Source: a virus. Taken from it: a stretch of 38,356 nt of DNA. The position numbers and the translations under genes are program-made. The stretch is taken from positions 1 to 38,356 of IMG/VR virus record IMGVR_UViG_3300032284_000365; one strand, written 5' to 3'. The notes under the pieces are model-generated. The model was not told the origin of the DNA. It saw only the letters and a program-made list of their open reading frames with translations, and searched no databases. Shown one piece after another: positions 13,875-22,439 of this stretch. Every line of letters starts with the position of its first letter. The stretch's first letter is position 1.

Positions 13875-15582
13875 CAATCTTCGAAAATCCGTTGACCTTA
13901 TCGAACTTGATGATGTTCGAGAACTTGTCTTGCATCTGATCCTTGTGGCTGATGATGAAGATGTTTGTGTCTTCGGCCATAGACTGAATGATGTTCAAGA
14001 AATCGTCAGTTCCAGCTACGTCTAACGAAGAATCAAACACTTCGTCCATGATCAGTATATTGGTACTGATAGAGTTCTTTGCCTTCGCGATCTCTCTCCA
14101 AGTAAACAAAATGGCTAGATCGACTCTCAGCTTTTCTCCTTCAGAGAAGGAGTTATAACTAAATGTGTCTCTGGCAGGATGTTTAATCTTTTCCTCAAAG
14201 TTCTCGTCAAGAGTATAGTTGATATAGAAGTCCATCATATTCAAGAATCGATTGATGCATTTATTGATCATCGGCAGATAGTATTTGATGATCTTTGTCT
14301 TGATACCATCGTCCTTCAATAGAACAGCAGCAATAGAATTTAGATGTTGATCGGACAAGAGACTATCACGTTGGACAGATAATTGTTCGTTCTCTGTTAC
14401 CAAAGCATCATACTCGTCTTTGTTCTTCTGAATATTCTCTCTTTTCTCTTTTAACAGTCGTTTGTTTTCTTCCTGGATCCGTTCGATATCCTTCATCAAA
14501 TATCCAAGATCGACCTGAGTACGTTCAATAGAAGTCTTCTTACTCTTGATTTCTTCTAGGTTTTCTAGATAAGAATTAAGAGTTTCGTTAGCCTTAGTCA
14601 ATTCAGACTGTGCCGCTTTAATTGCGCCGTCGAACTTGTCTAGGCTTTCTTTCTTTTCCTTTAAGTTGGTTTCCTTGAAGTCGGGATCGATTACTTGTTT
14701 ACAGGTAGAGCAAGAGTCATTGCTTTCTAGAAATTGTATCTCCTTAGAAGCCGTCTTCTGTTTTGTTTTGAATGTAGTAAGATATTCATTCAGCTTAGAG
14801 ATCTTATCGCGCATCTTACCAGTTGCTTCTTGGTTGAATACGACCTGAGTTATCTCTTCGTTTAAGTCCTGGATCTGTTTGTTCTTAAACGAAATAGCAA
14901 CTTCTTTCTTATTGATTTCTTCTTCGTTTGCTTGGATCTTGGACTCAACAGATTCTACCGAGTTGGATAGAATCGTTTGTGCCATCTTGATCTTCTCTTT
15001 AGAGAGGTCATACTTATAAGATACATCGTTGATGGCTTCTTTAGTTTCCGTGATGCGCGTTTTCAAGATAGTATTCATCTTGGTGAAGATATCAATATCC
15101 AAGAACGTCTCTACTATATTACGTCTATCGTTTGGAGATAGTTTCATGAACGGTTGATACGTTGCATTACCGATCACAACAATCTGAGTGAACGCCTTGT
15201 AATTCATCTTAAGAATATGGGTCTCAAGATGTTCCTGACAGTCTTTGATAGCTGCGTTCTGTTGCAGCATTGTACCATTTTCCCAGATTTCGAAGATCTT
15301 AGGTTTAATTCCTCGTACAACCTTGTATTCGTTCGAGTTGATGGTGAATTCAATCTCCGCCAGACAGTCTCTATTATTGGTTGTATTGATCAATTGTGGC
15401 ATATTGATCTTACGGAACGGCTTATTGAACAAAACAAATGTAATGGCGTCTAGAATCGTAGACTTACCCTTACCATTTGATCCTAGAATGAGGTTCGATT
15501 TGTTTTGTGAGAGGTCAATTACATTAAAATTATTACCGGTGGAAAGGAAATTCTTCCACCGGAGTTCATAAAAAGTGATCAT
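13867..15582 (-). CDS. 46: gp46 recombination endonuclease subunit (SbcC/Rad50-like)
   Basis: A 571-residue SMC-like ATPase. It has Walker A GSNGKGKST (34-42) and long coiled coils of about 160 residues each side of a zinc hook CSTC (SNDSCSTCKQVI). The ABC signature FSEGEKLRVDLA and Walker B NILIMDEVFDS lie near the C-terminus. With gp47 it forms the T4 Mre11/Rad50-type complex that resects DNA ends for recombination-dependent replication and helps degrade host DNA. It follows gene 47 by 3 nt. Length is close to T4 gp46 (560). Confidence 0.95.
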   Translation of the reverse strand: MITFYELRWKNFLSTGNNFNVIDLSQNKSNLILGSNGKGKSTILDAITFVLFNKPFRKINMPQLINTTNNRDCLAEIEFTINSNEYKVVRGIKPKIFEIWENGTMLQQNAAIKDCQEHLETHILKMNYKAFTQIVVIGNATYQPFMKLSPNDRRNIVETFLDIDIFTKMNTILKTRITETKEAINDVSYKYDLSKEKIKMAQTILSNSVESVESKIQANEEEINKKEVAISFKNKQIQDLNEEITQVVFNQEATGKMRDKISKLNEYLTTFKTKQKTASKEIQFLESNDSCSTCKQVIDPDFKETNLKEKKESLDKFDGAIKAAQSELTKANETLNSYLENLEEIKSKKTSIERTQVDLGYLMKDIERIQEENKRLLKEKRENIQKNKDEYDALVTENEQLSVQRDSLLSDQHLNSIAAVLLKDDGIKTKIIKYYLPMINKCINRFLNMMDFYINYTLDENFEEKIKHPARDTFSYNSFSEGEKLRVDLAILFTWREIAKAKNSISTNILIMDEVFDSSLDVAGTDDFLNIIQSMAEDTNIFIISHKDQMQDKFSNIIKFDKVNGFSKIVN

Positions 15583-15585
15583 CTA

Positions 15586-16647
15586 TTACACCTTCAATGC
15601 TTCAACGTATAGGTCTGATAGTAAGTTCTGTACTTTGGCCTGTTTATCTTCTGACTGAATCATGTCTTTATAATCAGCAATAGAGTCGCGGAGAATAGAA
15701 AGAGTATCCTCTGTCAAAGAAATAGTTTCTTCTTCTGGTCCGTCCTGAGATACATAATCCTCTACGATAGTTAAGGAAGCAGGTTCGCATTCGTTGATTT
15801 TAGCGATGTATCTATCGAAGAATACAGGATTGTTCTTTCCCTTCACATACACTTTAATATATGTATTCTTTATTTTACTATATTCTTTCTTAGAAAGCAA
15901 TAGGTCATCGATAGATTCTGCTGTTGAATCGTCGTAGTATTTCTTCCAATACATCTTATATGGATTCTCTACGAATGTAAGTTCATCTGTATCCGTGTCG
16001 TATAGGTGAAACCCTTTTACGTCGTCAGCATCAGTAAAGATCAGATCCCACGGACACCCAAGATATGTTACGTTTGCCGAGGTGTTCTTGGTGTGAAAGT
16101 GTCCGGTATATACTGATTTAAACTTATAGAATACATCCGGACTCATGCCGCCGTGACAGACTGTACCTTTAAACATGGTATATCCAGTTAGTTCTAGGTG
16201 GCCCGTGACAACTTCGCAATCGGTCTTATTGATTAGATTTAATGTTTCTTGTTGATTCTCCGGATTGATCCATGGAACATACAGTATTCCATCTACTTCT
16301 GTTGGACCGGAGTATACTTTGATGTTGGGATAGCTCGCAAATAGCAACTCAGGAGAGTTTACTTTGTTAGTAGATTTAAAATAAGTATCGTGATTACCAG
16401 CAATAATGTCCACTTCATATTCTTTTGTCTTCTCTAAAAAGGATTCCCGTACCCAAGTAAGCGTTTGATAGTTGATGTATTTTCTACGATCAAACACATC
16501 CCCTAGATGAATGATCTTCTTTATCTTGTTCTTCTTTAGTGTGGGAAAGAATACATTGTCTAGAAATAGATCAAAGTATTCGTAGAATAGTGCGTTGTCG
16601 TTTCGAACACCAAAATGTGTATCAGTTATAAATGCAACAAGCGGCAT
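15586..16647 (-). CDS. 47: gp47 recombination endonuclease subunit (SbcD/Mre11-like)
   Basis: The 353-residue metallophosphoesterase carries all five phosphoesterase motifs: D8xH (FITDTHFG), GDVFDRR, GNHDT, GHLE and GHFHTK. This is the T4 gp47/Mre11 nuclease. It sits between gene 55 and gene 46 on the minus strand with 2-3 nt gaps, an operon order similar to T4. T4 gp47 is 339 aa. Confidence 0.95.
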   Translation of the reverse strand: MPLVAFITDTHFGVRNDNALFYEYFDLFLDNVFFPTLKKNKIKKIIHLGDVFDRRKYINYQTLTWVRESFLEKTKEYEVDIIAGNHDTYFKSTNKVNSPELLFASYPNIKVYSGPTEVDGILYVPWINPENQQETLNLINKTDCEVVTGHLELTGYTMFKGTVCHGGMSPDVFYKFKSVYTGHFHTKNTSANVTYLGCPWDLIFTDADDVKGFHLYDTDTDELTFVENPYKMYWKKYYDDSTAESIDDLLLSKKEYSKIKNTYIKVYVKGKNNPVFFDRYIAKINECEPASLTIVEDYVSQDGPEEETISLTEDTLSILRDSIADYKDMIQSEDKQAKVQNLLSDLYVEALKV

Positions 16648-16649
16648 AA

Positions 16650-17192
16650 TTACTCCATGAATGATTCAAGGTTTACGTCTTCTATTTCTAGAATTGGTTC
16701 TTTTACCGACTTAGCGGCCATGCGTTCTTCGAACTTAATGATAATGTCTTGTGTCTTCTCATTAACGATCGAGTTGATTAGGTTGACGTGTTTCTTTGTT
16801 TCGTGTTTATGGTTGGTATATAGTTCGTGGTTCTCGAACGCCTTGAATTTGACATATGTCTGTTTGGATTCAGATTGGATGCGTCGAAGAAAGGCGTAAT
16901 ATACGATCTGAGTGAAATAGGAAAATGGATTCTTAGATATCTTGGGATCGAAATTGTCTAGATACTGGAAGCAATTCTCTATACCATCAGAGATCATTTC
17001 CTCTTTAAAGGTATACGCAGAGAAGTTAGGTCTACGTGCCAGTCCTCTAGCAATATCAAGAATACAAATACCTATGTCGTCCGGAATCGGAGGAATGGGT
17101 TCGTTGTTCTTAATAGCCTTTTTCTTAGACTTCTGATATTTCGCGAGCTTCTCTAGAAACTCTGTGTTATTAATGTAGTTCTTGTTAGCCAA
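16650..17192 (-). CDS. 55: gp55 late-transcription sigma factor
   Basis: The 180-residue protein has the reduced sigma70-type region 2 of T4 gp55 (185 aa): FKEEMISDGIENCFQYLDNF, then FDPKISKNPFSYFTQIVYYAFLRRI, the core-binding and -10 recognition helices. It directs RNA polymerase to TATAAATA-type late promoters with gp33 and the gp45 clamp. Initiation is at TTG 17192, about 14 nt after the predicted transcription start, so the leader is short. It heads the operon 55-47-46. Confidence 0.92.
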   Translation of the reverse strand: MANKNYINNTEFLEKLAKYQKSKKKAIKNNEPIPPIPDDIGICILDIARGLARRPNFSAYTFKEEMISDGIENCFQYLDNFDPKISKNPFSYFTQIVYYAFLRRIQSESKQTYVKFKAFENHELYTNHKHETKKHVNLINSIVNEKTQDIIIKFEERMAAKSVKEPILEIEDVNLESFME

Positions 17193-17213
17193 TAGTAGAC
17201 CTCACCATATACT

Positions 17214-17242
17214 ATTATACCGTATTTCGGCATAAAAGTAAA
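17214..17242 (-). promoter_or_regulatory. Sigma70-like promoter for 55-47-46
   Basis: On the minus strand: TTTACT (17237-17242), 17-nt spacer, TATAAT (17214-17219). It resembles the promoter at 5352 before gene 33, so the two late-transcription factors may share a temporal class. Confidence 0.75.
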
Positions 17243-17243
17243 G

Positions 17244-17582
17244 TTACTTAGAGAAAAATGAAGTTATATTATTGAAGTTTAATAGGAACGTGAGAAATCC
17301 TACGATGCCCACGAACGCCCATTCGAATTTCTCCAATTGCTTCATCTTCTCTTCGACAACGTCTACTCTCTCCTGTAAGTCGGTTGTGTCTCTTTCAGTC
17401 ATCGTCAACCTCTTATCGTGAAGGTGTACTATTGTGTTGATATTATCAATAAGATCTTGTATCTTATCGTTAGTAGAGTCTAGTTTATCCATGACCTTTT
17501 CGAATTGAGTCATGTCTTTTTTCATTAATTGAATATCAAGTTTTAGATCGTGGACCTCTTTGACTAGGGATTCTGCGTCCAT
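17244..17582 (-). CDS. Coiled-coil protein with C-terminal membrane anchor
   Basis: A 112-residue protein: residues 1-85 form a heptad-patterned coiled coil (VMDKLDSTNDKIQDLIDNI and similar). Residues 87-105 are a membrane span (WAFVGIVGFLTFLLNF) followed by a short SFFSK tail. Such proteins are common in T4-like phages and resemble XhlA-type holin accessories or Rz-like spanins, but the function is unknown. Its start overlaps the end of the preceding Pro-rich gene by 19 nt. Confidence 0.75.
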   Translation of the reverse strand: MDAESLVKEVHDLKLDIQLMKKDMTQFEKVMDKLDSTNDKIQDLIDNINTIVHLHDKRLTMTERDTTDLQERVDVVEEKMKQLEKFEWAFVGIVGFLTFLLNFNNITSFFSK

Positions 17583-17767
17583 GTTAGATCAACCCTTCTT
17601 ATTAGAACTGTTTTTTTCTTCTTATCTTTGGTTGATTCGATGGGTCTTAGAGGCAGTGGAACGGACGGCAAAGATGCTGTAGTGGTAGGATGGGCTGTTC
17701 CTGCTCCGATTGCTCCTACTCCAACTTCTTCTTTTTTAACACGCCGTATTAAATACTTTGTTGCCAT
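17564..17767 (-). CDS. Small disordered Pro/Thr-rich protein
   Basis: A 67-residue protein: basic strands at both ends (KYLIRRVKKEE and KKTVLIRRVDL, an internal similarity) with an Ala/Pro/Thr-rich disordered middle. Its ATG overlaps the upstream stop (TAATG), so it is translationally coupled. I do not recognise it. Confidence 0.6.
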   Translation of the reverse strand: MATKYLIRRVKKEEVGVGAIGAGTAHPTTTASLPSVPLPLRPIESTKDKKKKTVLIRRVDLTWTQNP

Positions 17768-18153
17768 TATAGCTCCTGTAATGCTTGTAACACCCGCCCA
17801 TCTAATGTAAAACCAGATAACGATATTGGTGCGCCATTAATCTTTATGTCTTCTACTGGCAGTAGATTCAAATAATACAACAATGTTGCTAGTAAATCCC
17901 AATATTCAGGGTTCATTTCAGCAAATAATATTGTAGCAGTAGCACCGGGAAATACGTTAGAAATACATATAATATGGTTGAGTACAATTCTCAAATTCAC
18001 TTTTTTGTTATTTATATATTTAGAGAACAACACCTTCAATGACTTGATTCTTAGATAGTCTTCTTCGAACTCCTCGAATGAAACGCAGCCAGGATTGTCA
18101 TATACACTGGCTGCGTACACTTTCACATTATCGGAGGTGATGTGTTGAATCAA
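17767..18153 (-). CDS. Conserved T4-like phage protein (DUF7207-like)
   Basis: The 128-residue protein matches a family seen across T4-like phages. Recognisable elements are YAASVYDNPGCVSFEEFEED, a LRIVLNHIICISNVF helix, an ATILFAEM segment and LLATLLYYLNLLP near the end. The family has no assigned function and is usually in the late region near structural genes. It starts one base after the stop of the acidic protein upstream. Confidence 0.7.
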   Translation of the reverse strand: MIQHITSDNVKVYAASVYDNPGCVSFEEFEEDYLRIKSLKVLFSKYINNKKVNLRIVLNHIICISNVFPGATATILFAEMNPEYWDLLATLLYYLNLLPVEDIKINGAPISLSGFTLDGRVLQALQEL

Positions 18154-18154
18154 G

Positions 18155-19231
18155 TTAGTGCTTGGTTGCTGCGGGCATATCCTTGCCCTTTGATTGTTCA
18201 GTTTCTTCTTCGCTATCGATGGTTTTTTCGTCTTGGTCTGATTCGTTTCCTAAGACTTTCTTGGCTTCTGTTGCGTGTCTTGCTGCCAGCTTTTTCTTGG
18301 CATCAGACACCTTTTGCCGTTTCATTTTCTTTAATTCTGCCATACGCGCCTGAGTATCGTGTACATCTTTTGCTGTGATTTCGATGATCTCGCCGACTAC
18401 GTTTAGCCCTTGGTTGTATGCGTCTAGTTTATGATCGAAGATATCTGTCTTTATTTTATTATTCTTTAGATGAACAACAACATACTTAGTTCCGCCGCTG
18501 TATTCCTCGTACACTTCAACAGAACCCTTCTTCGTTACGTTAGAAGGATCAGAAGAAACTTCGGCTTCGTGTTCGCCTGCGCCTTCTTCTTCGTCTTCTT
18601 CTTTCTTCTTTTTCTTCTTGCCGCAAGTACAGTTTTCCTTGTCCTCGCAGTCGCATTCTTCTTCGTCTTCTTCGACTCCTAGAGTCGACTTGAGAGGTTT
18701 ATCTTCGTCCTTGACTGTATCTTCTTCTACTTCTTCATCAGCAGGATAGTCTTCTTGGTTGCCTTCTTCTGCCTTTTCCTTTTCCTTTTCTTCGTCCGAT
18801 TCTTCTTCGTCCGGGATCTGGAATTCTAGTTCGTCGAGGTATTCACATTCTTCGTCGTCGAAGTATGCACACATTCTAGCGGACATTTTATCGCCATCTT
18901 TTTGGAGGTGTAGGCACAGATCGCCAGGGATTTCTTCTCCGTCACCATCAACCGCGTTGACAGATAACGCTCCATCACCACCTGAATGAATATGTACTTC
19001 TACCTTTTCGTCTGAATCGAACGCCTTGGCAACTTCGTCTTTGTCCATTGTTAGACCAACAGATTCTAGTGCTGCTTGAATGGCGCCAATGGTTGCTTCT
19101 GGGGATTCAATTGGTTGTTCAGAAATAGCCTTGAGTGCTTCTACTACTTTGGAAATCTTAGCTACATCGTCAAGATCTAGTTCTTCTTCTTGCTTTTGAA
19201 TTTCTTCGAATAGACTTGAAAAGGTTTTCAT
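18155..19231 (-). CDS. Acidic prohead cargo/core-like protein with capsid-targeting leader
   Basis: A 358-residue protein. The N-terminus MKTFSSLFEE resembles T4 capsid-targeting propeptides, with an L-F-E site for gp21. A globular part follows to about residue 135, then a strongly acidic low-complexity tract with a C-x-C and KKKKKK block (DCEDKENCTCGKKKKKK). A folded segment (SVEVYEEYSGGTKYVVVHLK) and a Lys-rich helix (about residues 290-325) come after it. Its ATG overlaps the preceding stop (TAATG) after GAGGATC, which fixes the start over the longer frame. It may be a head internal or core protein. No enzyme motif is seen. Confidence 0.65.
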   Translation of the reverse strand: MKTFSSLFEEIQKQEEELDLDDVAKISKVVEALKAISEQPIESPEATIGAIQAALESVGLTMDKDEVAKAFDSDEKVEVHIHSGGDGALSVNAVDGDGEEIPGDLCLHLQKDGDKMSARMCAYFDDEECEYLDELEFQIPDEEESDEEKEKEKAEEGNQEDYPADEEVEEDTVKDEDKPLKSTLGVEEDEEECDCEDKENCTCGKKKKKKEEDEEEGAGEHEAEVSSDPSNVTKKGSVEVYEEYSGGTKYVVVHLKNNKIKTDIFDHKLDAYNQGLNVVGEIIEITAKDVHDTQARMAELKKMKRQKVSDAKKKLAARHATEAKKVLGNESDQDEKTIDSEEETEQSKGKDMPAATKH

Positions 19232-20787
19232 TATTGTTGATCCTCTATATCTGTATTTAGTTCTGGTTGATTCTTTTCGGCCTTCTTGGGATTGACAATA
19301 CGTTCTACCCAATCTCTACCAGGGTTGCCGCCATATAACATCCAGGCGATATATTCGTCTGATGGAATTGTTTTAGAAGAAGGACGGTGACCAGATTCGC
19401 CGTGTTGGACTTTAGTCTTATGTCTGAAGAAATATTGATTCATTGCCTTGACTTTGGGTAACGATAGTTCTTGGTTACTCAGGAGCATTTTGGCCATTTG
19501 AATTGCGGCTGGATTGCCTCCGCGTTTGAATTCTTTGATTAAATCAATGCCTTCTTGGGCAGCTTCTTTAACTTTGTTAGGGATCGGATGTCCTTCTGCT
19601 AGTTCTTCTACTAAGTCTGCGAATTTCTTGTGTTCGCCCATATGTTTGAAGTACTGTACTTGTCGTTCTCTTTTCACTGCTCCTTCTTTGGAAGGATACG
19701 GTCCGCCCAGCTTCTTTCGTTTGCCGTTGTGTTTGCGTAGCGAGTACAGTACATAACCTTTCTTGGTATGTACAATCATCTCAGACACTGTCATAGCTTT
19801 CCTAAAGATGTTCTTAACTTTCTTCAAGAACACAGAAGCATCGCCTTCTTCGATTCGTTTGATATGTTTTGGGAACCATTCAAACGTATACAGAGGACAA
19901 TTAGGATACTTCTCCACAACGGAAGTCATTGTTTTCACAATAGCCGACCAGGACGATTCTTGGATTTTACGGCTGTTGAAATACATCTCGTCGCTATCCG
20001 GATCGATCAACCAGCGGACCCACCCTAAGTCGCACGCTTTCATCTCTGTCATCTTTTCGTCTTTAGTTACACGAATAAGAATTGCTGTGTGCGTCTTATC
20101 AGTTTCGTTTGGAAGAACCAGCTTGCCCTTTGGATCGATCCATCCCCAATACTTGTAATGGAAAATATGAGCTTCTTGTAAAGGATGTTCATCAAAGAAC
20201 CAGCTCCAATCTGATTCCATTAATGCGTTGTCGAATATTGCCTTAATCTTCTTCGCGTTTCCTTTAGGATATAGTTCCTTGATAATCTCTAGTTGTTGTG
20301 TTTGATCTGCTTCCTTATACACCTTACGAATGACAGAGGCAGATATTACTTCTTTACCTAGAATTGTGAACGGTTTAACAGGGGCGATATAAACATAGGC
20401 ATGCTTAGCAAACGGTTGCATGTTTAAACCAGGTTTGTACGGCTGAAAATAACCAGGAGATCCGTCCTTCTTTTCATACGAAAGTCTATCTGCGTCTTTC
20501 TTTGACAGAGCAAAAATTAAAGTGTCTTTGTCTGCATCATAGTCTTTTGTGATCTCTTCAGACTTATATGGAGACTTTACTTCTATGAACTTATCAGATG
20601 GAACACCAGCCGCCGCAGCCAATTCCCGCTTCTGTTCAAACGGGAACGGTCTTTCTTTAGTGGAAGGAGAAGAAGCAACGTATACATCAGCTCCGGAGAA
20701 CTTGTTTGTTAGAGCATCATATACTGATTTGTGTCCTTTGTGGAAAGGATGAAACCCGCCAGGAAAGATTACTAGTGTTTTGGGCAT
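19231..20787 (-). CDS. HxGH nucleotidyltransferase fused to a phage-type C-terminal domain
   Basis: The 518-residue protein has at least three parts. Residues 1-190 form an adenylyl/cytidylyltransferase with GGFHPFHKGH (10-19) and a VISASVIRKVY motif equivalent to ISxTxxR. Residues about 200-380 have an aromatic-rich middle (FFDEHPLQEAHIFHYKYWGW). The C-terminus contains a phage domain with SDEYIAWMLYGGNPGRDWVERI, a pattern often seen in virion or prohead proteins. Related HxGH enzymes act in NAD or lipid-precursor synthesis; the substrate here is unknown. It lies next to a KxDG ligase-type enzyme. A late promoter variant precedes it. Confidence 0.75.
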   Translation of the reverse strand: MPKTLVIFPGGFHPFHKGHKSVYDALTNKFSGADVYVASSPSTKERPFPFEQKRELAAAAGVPSDKFIEVKSPYKSEEITKDYDADKDTLIFALSKKDADRLSYEKKDGSPGYFQPYKPGLNMQPFAKHAYVYIAPVKPFTILGKEVISASVIRKVYKEADQTQQLEIIKELYPKGNAKKIKAIFDNALMESDWSWFFDEHPLQEAHIFHYKYWGWIDPKGKLVLPNETDKTHTAILIRVTKDEKMTEMKACDLGWVRWLIDPDSDEMYFNSRKIQESSWSAIVKTMTSVVEKYPNCPLYTFEWFPKHIKRIEEGDASVFLKKVKNIFRKAMTVSEMIVHTKKGYVLYSLRKHNGKRKKLGGPYPSKEGAVKRERQVQYFKHMGEHKKFADLVEELAEGHPIPNKVKEAAQEGIDLIKEFKRGGNPAAIQMAKMLLSNQELSLPKVKAMNQYFFRHKTKVQHGESGHRPSSKTIPSDEYIAWMLYGGNPGRDWVERIVNPKKAEKNQPELNTDIEDQQ

Positions 20788-20791
20788 ATTG

Positions 20792-21784
20792 TTATTTATT
20801 GAAATCGCTTACCATACCTTTTACGATGAACGACCCTGTGATCTTGTATAGGGAGCCGTCTTTGCGTTTGATGACAATTCCTTCTTGGTCCGCCAGATCT
20901 CCTAGATCAGAAGTGGCATTCTTAAGAATCTCGTCGCCCAATACTATTGTTGCATAATATACAATATAGCTAGAAAGTTGTTTTTCGTCGAGGTTCTTCT
21001 TATCTCCCTTTGATATCTCAACATATTCTTTCTTGGTGATAAGAGGAGTATCGATTACCTTTACTGTCGCGAGCCATTGCGACAATGTCTTAGTCGATCC
21101 ATTGAGCGTTAACTTCTGAGAAAGAACAGACTGTAGATTTGGTTCCTTTTTGAACTCAACGTCTACGTTCCCGAGAACTTTAAACCCATACTTCCCTGCA
21201 ACCTTATCTAGCTTTGCGATATATGCATTCATTGCTGCCTGGTTGAATGGTATGTTAGTAGATACTCTGGAAGTGGCTTCGCCTGTTTTGGGGTTTATGT
21301 TCTTGGCCTTAATCTCTTTGAGACCATGTATTGCCAGGAAGTTCTTGGCTCCTTTATATTGAATGACGTTTGTCTTTCCTTCGACGTATTCAATATTCAA
21401 TAAGATGTTGGGGTTGTCTAATAGTCCTAATTGACCCAATTCCTTCTTAGTTGAAGCATAAGAAGCATCAAAGATTTGAATGATCTTTGTTCCTTTTTCT
21501 ATGAATCCATGACCAGGACCGAACCTTGCTTCTAGGTCTTCTGGTCTCACACCCTTCACGTCCAATGGCTTGGCCGATCCACGATCTAAGACAAACTTAC
21601 CGTCTACCAGTCTCAACGACGCATTGATTCCATCAATCTTAACAGAGGAAGACCCAGCTTTGATAAAATCGATAGCTTCCTGGAAACGATCAACCAATTC
21701 CTTTCCGTTGCTCGCGATATCAAAGGGGTGCGCCATGTGTCCGCCAACACCCCCCTCTGCTAAAAATTGTAGGAACGATAGCAT
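20792..21784 (-). CDS. KxDG nucleotidyltransferase (RNA/DNA ligase-like) with capsid-targeting-like leader
   Basis: The 330-residue protein shows covalent nucleotidyltransferase motifs: motif I VKIDGINAS (nucleotidyl Lys49), then VLDRGS, motif III LLNIEYVEGK (E132), motif IV EGIVIKR (about 305) and motif V YKITGSF. This resembles the adenylation domain of RNA ligases or small DNA ligases, without an obvious OB or C-terminal domain. The first ten residues MLSFLQFLAE match the capsid-targeting pattern, with an L-A-E gp21 site. The enzyme could therefore be a head-packaged ligase that repairs DNA or RNA at infection; this is inference. No good ribosome-binding site precedes the ATG. Confidence 0.7.
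   Translation of the reverse strand: MLSFLQFLAEGGVGGHMAHPFDIASNGKELVDRFQEAIDFIKAGSSSVKIDGINASLRLVDGKFVLDRGSAKPLDVKGVRPEDLEARFGPGHGFIEKGTKIIQIFDASYASTKKELGQLGLLDNPNILLNIEYVEGKTNVIQYKGAKNFLAIHGLKEIKAKNINPKTGEATSRVSTNIPFNQAAMNAYIAKLDKVAGKYGFKVLGNVDVEFKKEPNLQSVLSQKLTLNGSTKTLSQWLATVKVIDTPLITKKEYVEISKGDKKNLDEKQLSSYIVYYATIVLGDEILKNATSDLGDLADQEGIVIKRKDGSLYKITGSFIVKGMVSDFNK
20793..20800 (-). promoter_or_regulatory. Possible late promoter AATAAATA
   Basis: AATAAATA on the minus strand overlaps the 3' end of the ligase-like gene and lies 6 nt before the HxGH gene ATG. The close spacing means a leaderless mRNA or no role for this site. Confidence 0.3.
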
Positions 21785-21785
21785 T

Positions 21786-21827
21786 TTAGTGTACTTTTAC
21801 TGGCTTAATGTGGTTTACTGTATTCAT
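21786..21827 (-). CDS. Possible 13-residue micro-ORF
   Basis: MNTVNHIKPVKVH-stop, preceded by TAGGAAAATAAA and ending next to the ATG of the ligase-like gene. It could be a coupling leader. There is little to support it beyond position and ribosome-binding site. Confidence 0.25.
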   Translation of the reverse strand: MNTVNHIKPVKVH

Positions 21828-21837
21828 TTTTATTTTC

Positions 21838-22011
21838 CTATCGTACTTTGGGTTGAGTCTTTATTTGTTTTACTTCTACAACTAGTTTACACGTGGCATG
21901 TTGTTTATCTGACAGAACTTCTTCTAGACATTCCGTGATCTTCTGTTCGAGATCCTCTTTGATCTTACGTTTTTGATTGGGGTCAACAAGACCTCGAATG
22001 TCGATTTGCAT
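21838..22011 (-). CDS. Small charged protein after a late promoter
   Basis: A 57-residue protein: MQIDIRGLVDPNQKRKIKED, then a CLEEVLSDKQHATCKLVVEV helix-strand and a basic C-terminus. A TGAGGAG ribosome-binding site (about 22018-22024) and the TATAAATA at 22026-22033 stand directly upstream. Function unknown; too short for confident family assignment. Confidence 0.65.
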   Translation of the reverse strand: MQIDIRGLVDPNQKRKIKEDLEQKITECLEEVLSDKQHATCKLVVEVKQIKTQPKVR

Positions 22012-22020
22012 AGATTCTCC

Positions 22021-22425
22021 TCAACTATTTATATATCCAGACTTGTCACCGAATAGGCTTACTGCCTTCCAAATGATGTGTCTGGTGATAATATTAACTC
22101 CCAACACTCCCATTGCTTCTAGGAAGATACCATCTACTTGTTTTTTGGAATAGGATTTGCCGCCTGGAAGATGGCCTTTAATGGAAGTAAGATAGTCGTG
22201 AACAACAGCAGCTTTGGCATATTTGCCAGCAGGAGGGAAAATGGGCCAGAGGATTCTGGGGATGGTCGCAAAGTCTGTGACAAAGCCGACAGGAACTTTA
22301 ATGATTTCTGTTGAATCTATAGAACCTACGTGATATTCAAACGGTTCTGCGATCTGCCAATGTTTACCATCACCAAGATCGGTTACTATTAAAGGGACAT
22401 CAAAGGGGTTGGTGAATGAACTCAT
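22021..22425 (-). CDS. DUF1353 protein
   Basis: The 134-residue protein has the DUF1353 pattern: VPVGFVTDFATIPRILWPIF, then GKYAKAAVVHDYL and later DGIFLEAMGVLGV. The conserved D, H and D residues suggest a metal- or peptidoglycan-related role, but no biochemical function is established. DUF1353 proteins are common in phages near lysis or structural genes. It lies 14 nt after the DnaQ-like gene on the same strand. Confidence 0.85.
   Translation of the reverse strand: MSSFTNPFDVPLIVTDLGDGKHWQIAEPFEYHVGSIDSTEIIKVPVGFVTDFATIPRILWPIFPPAGKYAKAAVVHDYLTSIKGHLPGGKSYSKKQVDGIFLEAMGVLGVNIITRHIIWKAVSLFGDKSGYINS
22026..22033 (-). promoter_or_regulatory. T4-type late promoter TATAAATA
   Basis: Exact TATAAATAG on the minus strand within the last codons of the DUF1353 gene, 14 nt before the small ORF at 22011. 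It probably starts the unit running through the ligase-like, HxGH and acidic genes. Confidence 0.7.
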
Positions 22426-22439
22426 ACCCCATTATTTAG

